Positions 35,401-45,500 of a DNA stretch of 64,000 bases are shown here, piece after piece. Made by a program: the position numbers and the translations under genes. Source of the stretch: Isoetes taiwanensis (Eukaryota; Streptophyta; Lycopodiopsida; Isoetales; Isoetaceae); contig JAJEKV010000033.1 of assembly GCA_021234155.1 (NCBI GenBank), forward strand, positions 4,193,454-4,257,453, written 5' to 3'. Below the pieces are notes generated by a model. The model saw nothing but the letters and a program-made list of their open reading frames with translations, made no database searches and was not told where the DNA came from. How positions within the stretch are numbered: the stretch's first letter is position 1; each line of letters begins with the position of its first letter.

Positions 35401-35675
35401 AAATACATTGTATCTGTTCAATTTATTAATAAAAATTCTTTTTCAACTAGATCTTTGGTTTCAAACTTTAATGAATTTCCTTTGTTTCAGTTGCATTGTT
35501 TTTGTTCTCGACTCGCGAACCTGGGAAAACTGGAGCAAAGCTCGGATTCAGAGTTTTATTCAAAAATTCGAATTTAGGATAGTTTTCGGGCCGGGGTGCT
35601 ACTTTTTATGTAAATTAACCGGGTTCCGAAAAAAAATGGGAATGGAATGAGTCCCACTTTAATTAAATACGACTT

Positions 35676-35679
35676 TCAT
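35676..35679. other. Right target-site duplication, TCAT (inner element)
   Basis: This is the second TCAT, directly after the right inverted repeat. Confidence 0.7.
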
Positions 35680-35999
35680 CCAATGTGAGGCCTGATATGT
35701 TTGTTGCAGGGTGTACCAATTTCTAGTTGCGAGCTGTTGGACACGCGCAGAATGATGATTGATGTTGTGAAGCACAATTGCTGTAGTAATGAAGCTGAGG
35801 TTGACAGATCAATAGATCTTTACTTGTAATCACATGTTTGTATTATTGTAACCAAAGAGGTTATTCTTGTAACCTATTCTTTCATTGACACTCTAATGTA
35901 CATTGTTGTATACTATTGTATACAATAGACTTTTCTGGCTGACCAGAGCAACACTCTGGTGGAGTTCAAATCTCCAGAAGAAATTGATGTATTCAAAGA

Positions 36000-36715
36000 T
36001 TCATGACAATGTGGTGTTACATGTCGTGATAGATGTGGTGATGCAAATGGTGCATGTGGTGAATCATGTGGTGCATTTGGTGAACCATGTGGTGAATCAT
36101 GTGGTGAATCGTAGGTGGCATGTTGGAGCTTTACGTGGCATGTTTGACTTTCATTGACCAACATGTTTGGTGATGCAAATGGTGCATGTGGTGAATCATG
36201 AGGTGCATTTGGTGAATCATGTGGTGAATCATGTGGTGCATCGTAGGTGGCATGTTGGAGCTTACGTGGCATGTTTGAGCCACCTTGGCATGTTGGAGCC
36301 TAGGTGGCATATTTGAGCCACCTTGGCATGCTTGAGCCTTTACATGACCTTTGTTACATGTTTGACTTTCATTGACCAACATGTTTGGTGATGCAAATGG
36401 TGCATGTGGTGAATCATGAGGTGCATTTGGTGAATCATGTGGTGAATCATGTGGTGCATCGTGGGTGGCATGTTGGAGCTTACGTGGCATGTTTGAGCCA
36501 CCTTGGCATGTTGGAGCCTAGGTGGCATATTTGAGCCACCTTGGCATGCTTGAGCCTTTACATGACCTTTGTTACATGTTTGACAACCATTGACCAACAT
36601 GTTTGGTGATGCAAATGGTGCATGTGGTGAATCATGTGGTGCATTTGGTGAATCATGTGGTGAATCATGTGATGCATCGTAGGTGGCATGTTGGAGCTAT
36701 TCATGAATGGCCAAT
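36000..36715. repeat. 218-bp tandem repeat, about 3.3 copies
   Basis: The marker ACCAACATGTTTGG starts at 36157, 36375 and 36593, exactly 218 bp apart. Each unit holds GGTGAATCATGTGGTG blocks and GTGGCATGTTTGAGCC blocks. The minus-strand open frames here, rich in Met, His and Pro, only read the repeat. It lies in the outer element, downstream of the Ulp1 final exon. Confidence 0.9.
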
Positions 36716-36944
36716 TCAGGATAGATATATAGCTTAAATAATTTTATATATATAACAGATATATTTTTTTTATGTTTTTTAGAAAATAAAATAATGGTCC
36801 TTGCGAGGTTATTATTAGTTGCCTACTAAATCTTTAGGAATAAACCTTCAATCAAAAAAAAATCTTTAGGAATAAAGATGCTAATGGTACGAAATCCTAA
36901 AATCGTAGCCTACGAAATTAATTTCACGCCAGCCTTTATAGGCT

Positions 36945-37494
36945 ATGGTCGTGAAGGAGAAGCATCATCCAATTCCTTCCAACAGAATGTCGAAGCGCTG
37001 CCGCTCTCCCTCCAGCTCTGCCTCTCCCTCTCGCTCTGCCTCCCCTGGCCCTTCTAAGCGCCGGAAACTGCTTTCAGTTCCTTTGGCACAGGTCCTTGCC
37101 AGTTATGGCATAGGATCTTGGCCAAATTTTCATTTGCAGGAGCCCGAGCCTGAGAGCCCTGAACATGAGAGCCCTGAGCCCGAGAGCCCTTCCTCTGATT
37201 CCACCTCTTCTGAAAGCTCTGAAGATCTTTCAGAGCTTTCAGAAGAGGAGGAATCCTCCTCCAATTTCGACTCATCTGATGCAGCTTCTTCTGATGAGCA
37301 AATTGATTCTGAAGATTCTGATAATGAATGGAGTGAACACGAGACCGAAGAAGAAGAAGAAGAAGAAGACGAAGAACAGAAATTTTTTTTGGAACTCCAA
37401 AATTTGATCCAGAGTAAGTAGCATGCATGCATTCGATTTTTGCGTTCTTTTTACATTCTAAACTAATTTTCTTCACTTTTCTTACAGATGAAGC
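36945..37494 (+). CDS. Acidic serine/proline-rich small protein, two exons
   Basis: Exon 1 runs from the ATG at 36945 (alternative start at 36987, MSKRCRSPSSSASPSRS) to 37413, just before a GTAAGT donor. Exon 2 starts at 37489 after TTCTTACAG and ends within two codons, giving a C-terminus LIQNEA. The protein has about 160 residues: an Arg/Ser-rich start with SKRRK, a short hydrophobic LAQVLASYGIGSWPNF, then repeated EPESPE and a long Ser/Asp/Glu tract ending in poly-Glu. No domain is recognised. It looks like a nuclear disordered protein. It lies in the outer element and has a clean frame. It could be cargo or a transposon accessory protein. Confidence 0.45.
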
Positions 37495-37539
37495 TTGAAG
37501 TCCCGGGAAGCCACCTTTTTTTTTTTTTTTTTTTTTGAT

Positions 37540-38010
37540 CAAGTTAGCCTCTGAGGCCTTTTGTGCCTTTGTATTTTAAAAAAAAAACAAATGGTATATA
37601 GGCCTTAGTGCCTTCATTTGATCTCAACCCCTTGTTGATCTCACCCCCTTGTGAACTCACCCCTTGTGATACAGGCCTTAGTGCCTCTTTGTAATATATG
37701 ATGGCCTTAGTGCCTTTTTAAATATATGATGGCCTTGTGCCTTTTTGAACCTTGTGTAAATTTCTAATTAAAGAAGTATTACGGTATCTTCCGTTTTAAC
37801 ATATGATGGCCTTGTGCCGACCGTAATCCGTGCCTTGTGCCTTTTGTTTAATCCAAAAATAGTTTGTAATGGCTTTGTGTCTTGTGTAAATTTGTGCCTT
37901 GTGTAAATTTCTAATTGCTTTTTACCACGGACTGTTTCTAAAAATGATACCACGTGCCTTAGTGCCTTTCTTTGATCTCACCCATATGTCTAACAGGCCT
38001 TGTGCAAGTT
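37540..38010. repeat. Degenerate repeats of GGCCTTAGTGCCTT
   Basis: At least eight variants (GGCCTTGTGCC, GGCCTTAGTGCC) recur at irregular spacing, with interposed TGATCTCACCCC units, directly downstream of the acidic protein gene. Confidence 0.65.
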
Positions 38011-38329
38011 TAATTCAGTTTAATTCAGTTTAATCCAGTTATACCTTGGAATTCATTCAACATTCAAGTACAAATTTCTGTAACTGAAGCATAAAAAATG
38101 AGAATGCAAAACAGAAACTTCTTTATATTCATAAAAGTTTCTATACAGTACCCTTTACACAATTGCCACAGTAAGTGGATTTTCCTAATACTTTCATATC
38201 AATTCAGGGACCTAATTTGGGATCCATATATTGCTGTCACCAAAATCAGTCAAGATACTATCAGGAATCTGAGAGCCATTCCATTTTCTGACCGGGTCAA
38301 AAAATGGTCAATGCCCCTGGCTGAATATC

Positions 38330-38460
38330 TAGCATAATAACAGGGGGTTACTTTTAGATTTTTATACGTTTTTTCACATGGTTTTTCTATGATTTCATTG
38401 TTGTATTCGTTGAGGTGTACTAAATAGTATTTCTAGAGTGCACCCTTTATGGGCCGTTGA
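38330..38460. repeat. Dispersed repeat shared with 60218-60358
   Basis: AGCATAATAACAGGGGGTT and the following ~130 bp (through CTATGATTTC, GTGTACTAA and CTAGAGTGCA) recur in the same order and orientation at 60218-60358 with moderate divergence. Confidence 0.7.
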
Positions 38461-38519
38461 TTTTCGTTGGTTGGAACAATCCGAGGGTTGTCGTCTTTCT
38501 CTGCATGTCTTTGTGCATG

Positions 38520-38650
38520 AACAATGCGCATGTGTATGCATGTGCATGTGCACGTGCATGTGCATGTGTATGCATGTGCATGTGTACTGTGCATGTGCAA
38601 GTGCAAGTTCATGTGTGTGTGTGCATGTGTGCATGCGCATGTGTACTTGC
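38520..38650. repeat. (TGCATG)n-type microsatellite
   Basis: Alternating GTGCATGTGCATGTG with minor interruptions. The overlapping open frames, rich in Cys, Ala and His, are artefacts. Confidence 0.85.
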
Positions 38651-39630
38651 CCTCTTGGATTCTTGTTGCCGGAGTGGATTTTTGCTACCACAATGTGGAT
38701 TTTTTGCTCACACTTACAAAGGTATTTGTTTTTTAATGTTTCTTCAGTTAGCATAACGGTTTTTTTTACAAGGTATTGTTTTCCTGGTTCTACAATATAG
38801 TGCTGCAAAACTCGCCTTTGTCTCCTTCCCTTTATCTATTCTAAGATTTGCTGCAGATTCAAAAAGAGTTTAGAGTTTAGGCCCTCTGTTTGCTTTCAAC
38901 TCTTGGATATTCCTGGCCTGTCGGATTGTTCATAGCAGCCAGCATTTAGTTTCAATCAACAAACGGATTCTTGTGCACACAACATGCGGATTATTCCACG
39001 CCCTTTTCTGAATCATGCATTAGTCAAAACAAGGGCCACAAGAATGCATTTATATTGTAGGTTTGGAACTTTAATCGAACCGAGAAAGTGAATCATGCAT
39101 TATCTTTAAGCTAGAGATGGACCATCCAAAATCACATGGATTGTTAAACAATAGTTTCATTGTGAAAGAGGAATAGTCAGAATCAAGTAACAATATGTGG
39201 AACGCTAACGAGCAAGCTTGCTTCAAAACCTCTACCCTTGACCTTGCTTCACCGACCGCTTCACAGAGACCTACTCCACATCACCAAACCGGGGTGATTC
39301 TCTTCACTTGTTAAACCAAAGCCAGGCAACCCGTGAGAAAGTATTACTGGTTCTTTATGAACCTCGCCAATTGTTACTGCAAATAACGTCATGCAATGGT
39401 TTGTGAATAAAACATTATTGTAGAGCATATCAATGTCAAAAGCTTTTATTTGATTCAATTTTATTTCGCAGGAACATAAATGGTAAATAAATTTGCTGCA
39501 TTTGGTCAATTTTGGGTTGTTCATCCTCACTATAAAATGCAGAGAGTTTGTGGTGTAATTAGATTACAAGTGTTTCTCGTGGTATTACATGCATAAGTGT
39601 TAAAGTTGGTACGTGAAGTTATGCCATCCT
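38651..39630. other. No gene recognised
   Basis: AT-rich sequence with short open frames only, inside the outer element. Confidence 0.4.
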
Positions 39631-39631
39631 T

Positions 39632-39965
39632 AATGCCCAAAGGCCTTTATTAGGGCCCGAAGGGCCCAAATTTTTTTTAGTAATATATAGCATAATAACA
39701 ACCAACACATCACTACAATCAACATTAATTAACACAAACCATTACATCCAATACATTTAAATTAACATCCCCCTAAAACCCCCTTTGGTTTGGGTGCATA
39801 TTCACACGGGGGGTTACTCCAGGCATCAAGAGCTGTCGGATAGGCATATTTGCCCTATATTCCTTGATCTGGACCGTACATAGCGATCCTCGTTTGTGGG
39901 GTATGCATGTACAAGTTTTTGTATACTGTATATTGAGTTTTGCAAAATACTATAAGGTTTAAGGG
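39632..39965 (+). mobile_element. MITE-like element, copy A (right end missing)
   Basis: It shares the leader GGGCCCGAAGGGCCCAAATT and the inverted-repeat sequence CCCTTTGGTTTGGGTGCATA with copies at 61163-61671 and 63325-63757. The inner part (TCGTTTGTGGGGTATGCATG) matches copy C. The right inverted repeat is absent and the sequence breaks near 39965. Confidence 0.7.
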
Positions 39966-40676
39966 AAAACCGTCTGTGGTGAAAGCCGTGGTGAAAACTG
40001 TGGTGAAGCTGTGGTGATGCAAACGTTGTTTTTATATTTCAAAGGGAGAAAAATACATATGGAAATCTACCATACCCGGTAGAATAGTTCATACTTCTTA
40101 TGAAATGAAGTATCTCTTGAAAAAAATCGAGGAAAACTATAACCCCGAGCTTCTAGTATTATCAAAATGCATTAGAGATGACATACGCTATTCTTGGGCC
40201 TCAATCGGATCCTGCATTGTGAGATCTGTAACTCTTCTTCTTCCAAGTAATGCGTTCAAGACTTCATCAAGTGTTTTACGCTGAATAGTTGGTGTAATCC
40301 GGCAAACACTAAAACATGAGCTTCGTTTTTTCGCTCCCACTTATGATCTGATTCATAAAGTATTGTCTCGGTTGTTGTGTCTCCATGCATCCGCCCCTGT
40401 CGAGCACTTTTTAATGGCTGAAGCATGGATCATTTCTGCTTTAGTTGGATGAACATATCCTCTTCCTCAAGCACGGGAGAGCCGAGAACTCATCCTCGAA
40501 ATCATACACCACCCCGAACCCCGCTTGGCCGCACCAGCTCTGTTAAGTCTCCGACCGCATCACTGCGTAAACAACATCATCCGTGTAAAACAACATCTAC
40601 TACAAAGAAAGGCAACCTATCAACGCCTTGGCTTCTAATTCTTTAAGCCCATCGGGAATTAACCTATGTTTTAAGC

Positions 40677-42360
40677 CTAGAATACCTCGAATTCATGGGT
40701 CCTCCTCTCCTCTAATATCCGCCTCTCCTTCTGGTTTATTTGCTCAAGTATAGGTCCTACCAGATCGTTCGCATTTGAACCGGTGAAATTGTTTGTGCTC
40801 GTGTTCTCCTTTCTGTTTTCTTCCGCCATAGCTGGATTGTGATAAGCCAATGTCCGCATGCAAAACTAGATTTATGGTTTTCCCCAATGCTTCTGCCACA
40901 ACCCGACTTTTGAATGATTGACCTTGCATTTGATGTGACAGATTTCCAATGATTCTCTGTCCCATTCTGTCCATCCTTAATGTAACAGTGAGATTTCTAT
41001 TAAACATAGCATATATTACAGACATTCATCTTATACCTCGTTATTCACCACACTAGGCACCACATAGAATATATTACAAAGATTTATTTCACACCATATT
41101 TTTAACCACACTAGGCACCACACTAGGCACCACACCGGCACCACACTAGGCACACTAGACACCACACCATGTTATTCACCACACTAGGGACCACATAGCA
41201 TATATTACAACATTTATTTTACACCATGTTATTCACCACACTAGGCACCACAAAGCGTATATTTAGAGCATTTATTTTACACCATATTTTTCACCACACT
41301 AGGCACCACATAGCATATATTACAAAGATGTATTTTACACCATGTTATTCACCACCACAAAGCATATATTGACAAAGATTTATTTCACACCACGTGCCTC
41401 ACCACACTAGGGCAAAGACATATCATATATCACAAAGATTAATAGGCACCACACACCACAAGCAATCACTAACCACAACCACATATCACAAGCAATCACT
41501 AACCACATACCACATTAACAATAAAAATGTGGTGAAGATGAAGAAATGAAATAACCCGTGATTCTTCCAGATAGTGAGTGGCATGATCCTCTCTTACATT
41601 TAAGTTCCAATCTTCCTCGAACTTAACATCCTTTGCATTTGGAGAGACCCTCTTTGTTTTTCGGTCCAAAATTGCTGCACAAGTTCTATGACAGAATTGG
41701 GAATTGCATCTGCTCTTCTAACTCTTTTGTACAAAACCCATTTCCCCCCTTTGCAATCTATCTCTTCCCTCTTCAATTTTGCTTTGGTAAGATTCCTAGG
41801 ACTAACACCCAAATTTTACCAAAACCCCGAGCAGCCGACAGATTAGCACTTTTCGGTATTAATGCTTCCTCTTACGGCCATAGCAAGGCAACTACTCTTG
41901 GTCGCTAAACTGTCATTGCTTTGTTAGACTTCTTCACAAGTTGAATGGAAGCCACGAGGTTGCTGACCACAATGCTCTTGGCTTGCAAATCTTTGACTCT
42001 TAAGCCAAGTCACGCTGTCCATTGTGTCATCCTGCAGATAATCTAGTAAAACCTCTTTCTTATCATTTGTTAGACAAGCCTTTAGTGGTGCTATGAAATG
42101 AAGATAACAATTTTAATACCATCCGACGCCTGGTAGAGGCCGCTTACAGTGGATCCTCCCTCTCTTTTGGTGCAATTTTTGCTAATTCTTCTTTAGCTTC
42201 CCTTTGTCTTTTCCTTTGGCGTCTTTTATGATCCCGTTCTTGTTCTGGAGTTCTCTTTCTCTTACCTGTGGCAGATTTGCTTCCAAATTAAATGATTGAA
42301 GGTATGAACCGGATTGATCCACAACCGGATTAAGCGCCATAGCCGTGTGCTTCAGGAAAG
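40677..42360 (-). pseudogene. N-terminal region of a DUF7869-family protein, outer element
   Basis: Minus-strand text from the right end inward first gives a basic helix (RTPEQERDHKRRQRKRQR, about 42230). DYLQDDTMDSVTWLKSQRF follows (about 42040). VRRADAIPNSVIELVQQFW comes next (about 41700), then a stretch ending HATHYLEES (about 41590). The last part resembles the segment before the Cys cluster in DUF7869-type transposon proteins. A frame shift near 41640 and the intervening array at 41030-41560 separate it from an open 3' segment starting MAEENRKENTSTNNFTG at 40829. If the assignment is right, this is the remnant of the outer element's own transposase. The C-terminal core was not found. 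Confidence 0.35.
41030..41560. repeat. Right subterminal array of GGCACCACA motifs
   Basis: Many copies of CACCACACTAGGCACCACA, with spacer ATATTACAAAGATTTATTT recurring about every 60-70 bp. This is the reverse complement of the TGTGGTGCC motif at the left end, so the element is symmetric. Confidence 0.8.
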
Positions 42361-42588
42361 GCGCGGGTGGGTCGTAGGTTTAGAAATCGGTTCGGTGGAG
42401 ATTGGAATGGGACGGGTGGCGTAAGAAATTGGAATGGGACGGGTGACGTAGGAATCGGGTTGTTGCAGTTCAGGAAATGATTGAATCCGGGCAGTACATG
42501 CACTAGGCGCCAAACAAACATTTAAAATCGCACCACAAATTTGATATCTCCCACCACATTTTTAGGAGGACAGGGGGGACACCCAGGG

Positions 42589-42614
42589 TGTTCCACTACA
42601 ACATGCTTTCACCC
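42589..42614 (-). repeat. Right terminal inverted repeat of outer transposon
   Basis: Exact reverse complement of 18373-18398. It is followed by AGTT (42615-42618) and then exon 2 of the SNARE duplicate. Confidence 0.9.
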
Positions 42615-43353
42615 AGTTGCGCAAGATATCCAGACTGAAACAAAATACTAGAATGAGCTACTCAATGAGCTGGTAGGTTTTTGAATTTCAATTTAGTGAC
42701 GCAGTGGAATTATTTGTAGACAAGCATGGTCTGCTGCATGGAAATAAGATTATCAGGTTGAACATCCTTCTATATGGAGTTTTTAGACTCGCAACTAACA
42801 GAAAGAGCTTCAATTGGTGTTTTTTAGATCAAATAGAGTTATTAAGCCGTTCTTACATCAACTTAGGTTAAAAAGCAGATTAAGAAGCTACAGAAATTGG
42901 GAAATCAGTTCAAAAGCCAACTAACAAACAGATCCCAACAGAGAAATAACATTGATGCTAGCTTATTTTCACTGACGCCATCTTCATAATACAATAACAA
43001 TAATCTCTGAATATATGTATCAGAGGATATTAAAATTGAAGATTGTGTTTTGCTGATAGAGAGCTTTGAATTGCAGGAGGGAGTAATGCTTAAGGCACAG
43101 GCAGGACTTAAGAGTACCATGGGTAGATTAAACAGGGCCCTTGTGGGCAATTTGATGCGTGTCATTTACTTACTTTGCTTTGTTTTTCACCTTTGTTGTA
43201 TATCTAAATGAAGAAATTCTTCAAATAAAGGAAGAATTTGTGTAATCATGATATAACTGCTGTAAAATATTCATTGTTCCATATTTTACTTTAGAGATTT
43301 GTTTTGTACATCCAGTCTTCATATGGCTTGTATTCACGTTATTCTCTTGTTTT

Positions 43354-43531
<178 letters not shown>

Positions 43532-43599
43532 CATGAGGAAAGTGGTTTGTGTAGTTTCTCTGTTCTGAGAGTTGACAATTTAAAAAAGGCATAACATTC

Positions 43600-45500
43600 G
43601 AGTCTGCCATATCAGCCTCAAATAACCGACTGCCATCAGCAACTCAAAACTCATACTTAATTTGCTGCAGGACGGTCCGTTTGGAAGCAGATGCTGCTTC
43701 TGGAAAGACGGCAATAAGTTTCTTTTCATCCATAAACTGCTGCTTCTCATGCTTGTTTATCATCTCCAATGTAACTTCTTTTCTCCAGCATAGGGACTAA
43801 AATAAAAAAAAACATAACACAAGCTCTAAAAGAAACAAAATTCATCATCCTTAAAATACTTACAGGTTTCACAGTTTTTAAACATACGTGTTCCGGGCCT
43901 GGTATATCATGCCGCTTGCTCTGACCAGCATTCCTCGCCTACCTGTCATCTCTGATACATGATCTGGGCCATCCAGCTCCTAATTAGAATAATAGGACCA
44001 TTGCAATTCCCTATCATTCTTGGCACCTGGTTCTGGATGCATGGCTGCCTTAATTGCTGAACATTCTCTTGTTAGGAATAATCTTCTTGTCGAGTTTCAT
44101 CAGGTGTGTGTGAAGTTGGATACATGGCTGCATTATCTGTTATTCAAAATAATATTTTCGTCAAGTTACATTGGATGTGACCGAAAATGAATGCATAACA
44201 TGCACCAAATCTCCAAGAAGATTGCAGAGCATGCTTCTTTTGTCACTTTTCTATCTATGAGGATGATACAGACTGCTATAAAATACAGAAAAAGGCCAGA
44301 GTGCTATAAAACGCAGAAAAGAGCATGTGAGCATGTTCTTTTTGTTACTTCTCCATCTATGAGGATGATACAAAGTGCTAAAATTGCTCTCTCAACAAAG
44401 CTTTAATATAGAGCATGTTTCTTTTGTCACTTCTCCATCTATGAGGATGATAGAGAGTGCTATAATGCTTTTTGTATATGAGCTGTTGCGGTTAAACTTT
44501 TCATGCAGAAATGTTAGAAGATGCATTGACTATAAGTATTAAATGTCTTTGATTGTGGTCCTGAAAATAAATTTCCATTTTGCAAATGGTTTCTAAATTA
44601 TTCGTGTTCTTCCTGGTTTTGTTGGAAACACCAAAGACAGAAGAGGCGAGGAAAGAGCTTAGTGTTAAGGATATTGAAATGTGATTTGACATCACTGCAA
44701 CAAAGCATAAGGGCCAGGTTTACCTAATCTTGTATTGGATGAGAGTGATCAAGGAGCGGCCACCAAACCCTTTTGACAGATATATATGCTACATTATGTT
44801 GGCACAAATCTTGATAAAAAACAAAAGTAGTATTATCTTTGAATCAACCAATCTTGTATTTTGCTTGTGACATGTTTTGATTGTATTATGTAAAATGGAC
44901 TTTTTGATGAAATCAAGTGCATGCCATAGTAGTATTAATTTTATATGATTTAAAAAATGTCTAATTTCATAGTAATTTCAACAAAAATCTTTTTACTGTT
45001 TGATATACCAGAGGGATCTGTATTATCTTAAGACTGAATAGCTGCACCTATTGTCACTAACCATAGAAGTCTAGATTGAGCGATCCGTATAATCTTAAGA
45101 TGAATAGCTGCACCTATTGTCACTAGCCATAGAAGCCTATCGCGAGTAAACACATGATTTATACAGACACCCAAATGTGTAATAATTTATCATGACCAAG
45201 CCACTAAACTACGCCTTTGGTCATGGTATAGCATTCGAAATTTAGAGTGGTAACGCATGTAATAATAAGCCGTGTTTGATGCTCATTATGAAAATAAGCT
45301 CCTGCCAAACGGAAATGGTGTTAGTATACGATCAAAAATAACCAAGAAGACAACAAAAATCAGGAAAAGATTTTTCTAGGGCAAGAAGCATTGGACATGT
45401 TCTTTAAGAAATGAATTGTAGCTGCATGTTTGAGAGGAGGCTATGATGGTCTATTGCAGAAAACACTTAGAAGCACAATATCATTATAATGGGAAAAATT
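43600..45500. repeat. No gene; two local repeat sets
   Basis: A unit containing CATCTATGAGGATGATA and preceded by GAGCATGYTTCTTTTGTCAC occurs three times at 44226-44460. A 66-bp duplication with AATAGCTGCACCTATTGTC lies at 45020-45140. No gene is recognised. Confidence 0.6.

Larger units (their letters stand above)
27810..35525. repeat. Dispersed palindrome family, core TCGACTCGCGAGTCGA
   Basis: About 18 copies fit CTCGACTYGCGARTCGAG with flanking T and A runs. Clear examples start near 27817, 27973, 28150, 28440, 28809, 28847, 31379, 31436, 31554, 31618, 31675, 31739, 33466, 33520, 34500, 34598 and 34731, and a half copy lies near 35511. Loop length varies from 0 to 5 nt while the arms stay paired. 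Many lie in apparent introns. I see none outside the inner element. They could be transposase-binding sites, a small hairpin parasite, or hairpins affecting splicing. Confidence 0.8.
23339..35675. mobile_element. Inner DNA transposon, 12,337 bp, nested in the Ulp1 intron
   Basis: Terminal inverted repeats of 25 bp (23339-23363 and 35651-35675) match at 24 positions. They begin AAGTCCTATTTAATTAAAG on the left and have one C-to-G change on the right. A TCAT duplication flanks them. Removal restores a short GT-AG intron in the host Ulp1 gene, which is strong support for both boundaries. Inside are a minus-strand DUF7869-type gene (about 24240-26400), an ACGT-rich intergenic region, and a long decayed plus-strand gene (27060-34400) with FCP1-like exons at its end. 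A dispersed palindrome occurs about 18 times. The 4-bp duplication matches the length proposed for the outer element. Confidence 0.8.
22842..35829 (+). pseudogene. Ulp1-like (C48) cysteine protease with a 12.3-kb insertion in its last intron
   Basis: Ulp1-type proteases remove SUMO or related modifiers and are frequent cargo of plant transposons. Segment 22842-23307 contains YVIVGLGGQPGVYHFDSLEM, which supplies the Asp region, and PTQSDCWSCGPAICVFVKK, which supplies the oxyanion Gln and the catalytic Cys before Gly. The usual HW before the Asp strand is not evident. An upstream frame has WIRSFTHYFVERACFKG. The donor GTGAGT is at 23308. The final exon is 35710-35829, in frame with the previous one and encoding 39 residues ending SIDLYL. 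Between them lies the inner transposon. Without it and one TCAT copy the intron would be 65 bp, a normal size. Upstream exons are in mixed frames, so the gene is probably dead. Confidence 0.6.
18373..42614. mobile_element. Outer DNA transposon, 24,242 bp including a nested element
   Basis: Perfect 26-bp terminal inverted repeats begin GGGTGAAAGCATGTTGTAG (18373-18398) and are reversed at 42589-42614. The flanking SNARE exons join seamlessly once the segment is removed, using the intact copy as reference. Inside each end are arrays of TGTGGTGCC in opposite orientation, a subterminal-repeat layout typical of class II elements. Without the inner element the length is about 11.9 kb. Cargo is an FCP1/NIF-like phosphatase and a Ulp1-like protease on the plus strand, and a decayed DUF7869-family N-terminus on the minus strand. 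The superfamily is unassigned: the termini are not CACTA, despite an internal CACTACAA, and the duplication is too short for a Mutator-type element. Confidence 0.85.
18151..43212 (+). pseudogene. Dead duplicate of the Bet1-like SNARE, split by a 24.2-kb insertion
   Basis: Exon 1 is 18151-18292, exon 2 is 42616-42672 and exon 3 is 43077 to about 43212, all clearly homologous to the copy at 8731-9549. Intron 2 and flanking DNA are also shared. Exon 1 has one extra A near 18280, which shifts the frame. In exon 2 a CAG codon has become TAG. Exon 3 has lost 12 bp in frame and gained a 4-bp TTAC-type duplication that destroys the membrane anchor. The transposon at 18373-42614 sits exactly at the intron 1/exon 2 junction. 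This copy cannot encode the protein. Confidence 0.9.

Noticed and set aside
35903-36600. Overlapping His/Met/Pro-rich frames on both strands
   Set aside because: They read through the 218-bp tandem repeat; composition and overlap show they are not genes.
38438-38800. Cys/Met/Val-rich reading frames
   Set aside because: They arise from the TGCATG microsatellite.
18373-42614. Assignment of the outer element to the CACTA superfamily because of CACTACAA near its right end
   Set aside because: CACTA termini should start the element with CACTA. Here the motif is internal and reversed (TTGTAGTG near the left end), and the true termini are GGGTG...CACCC.
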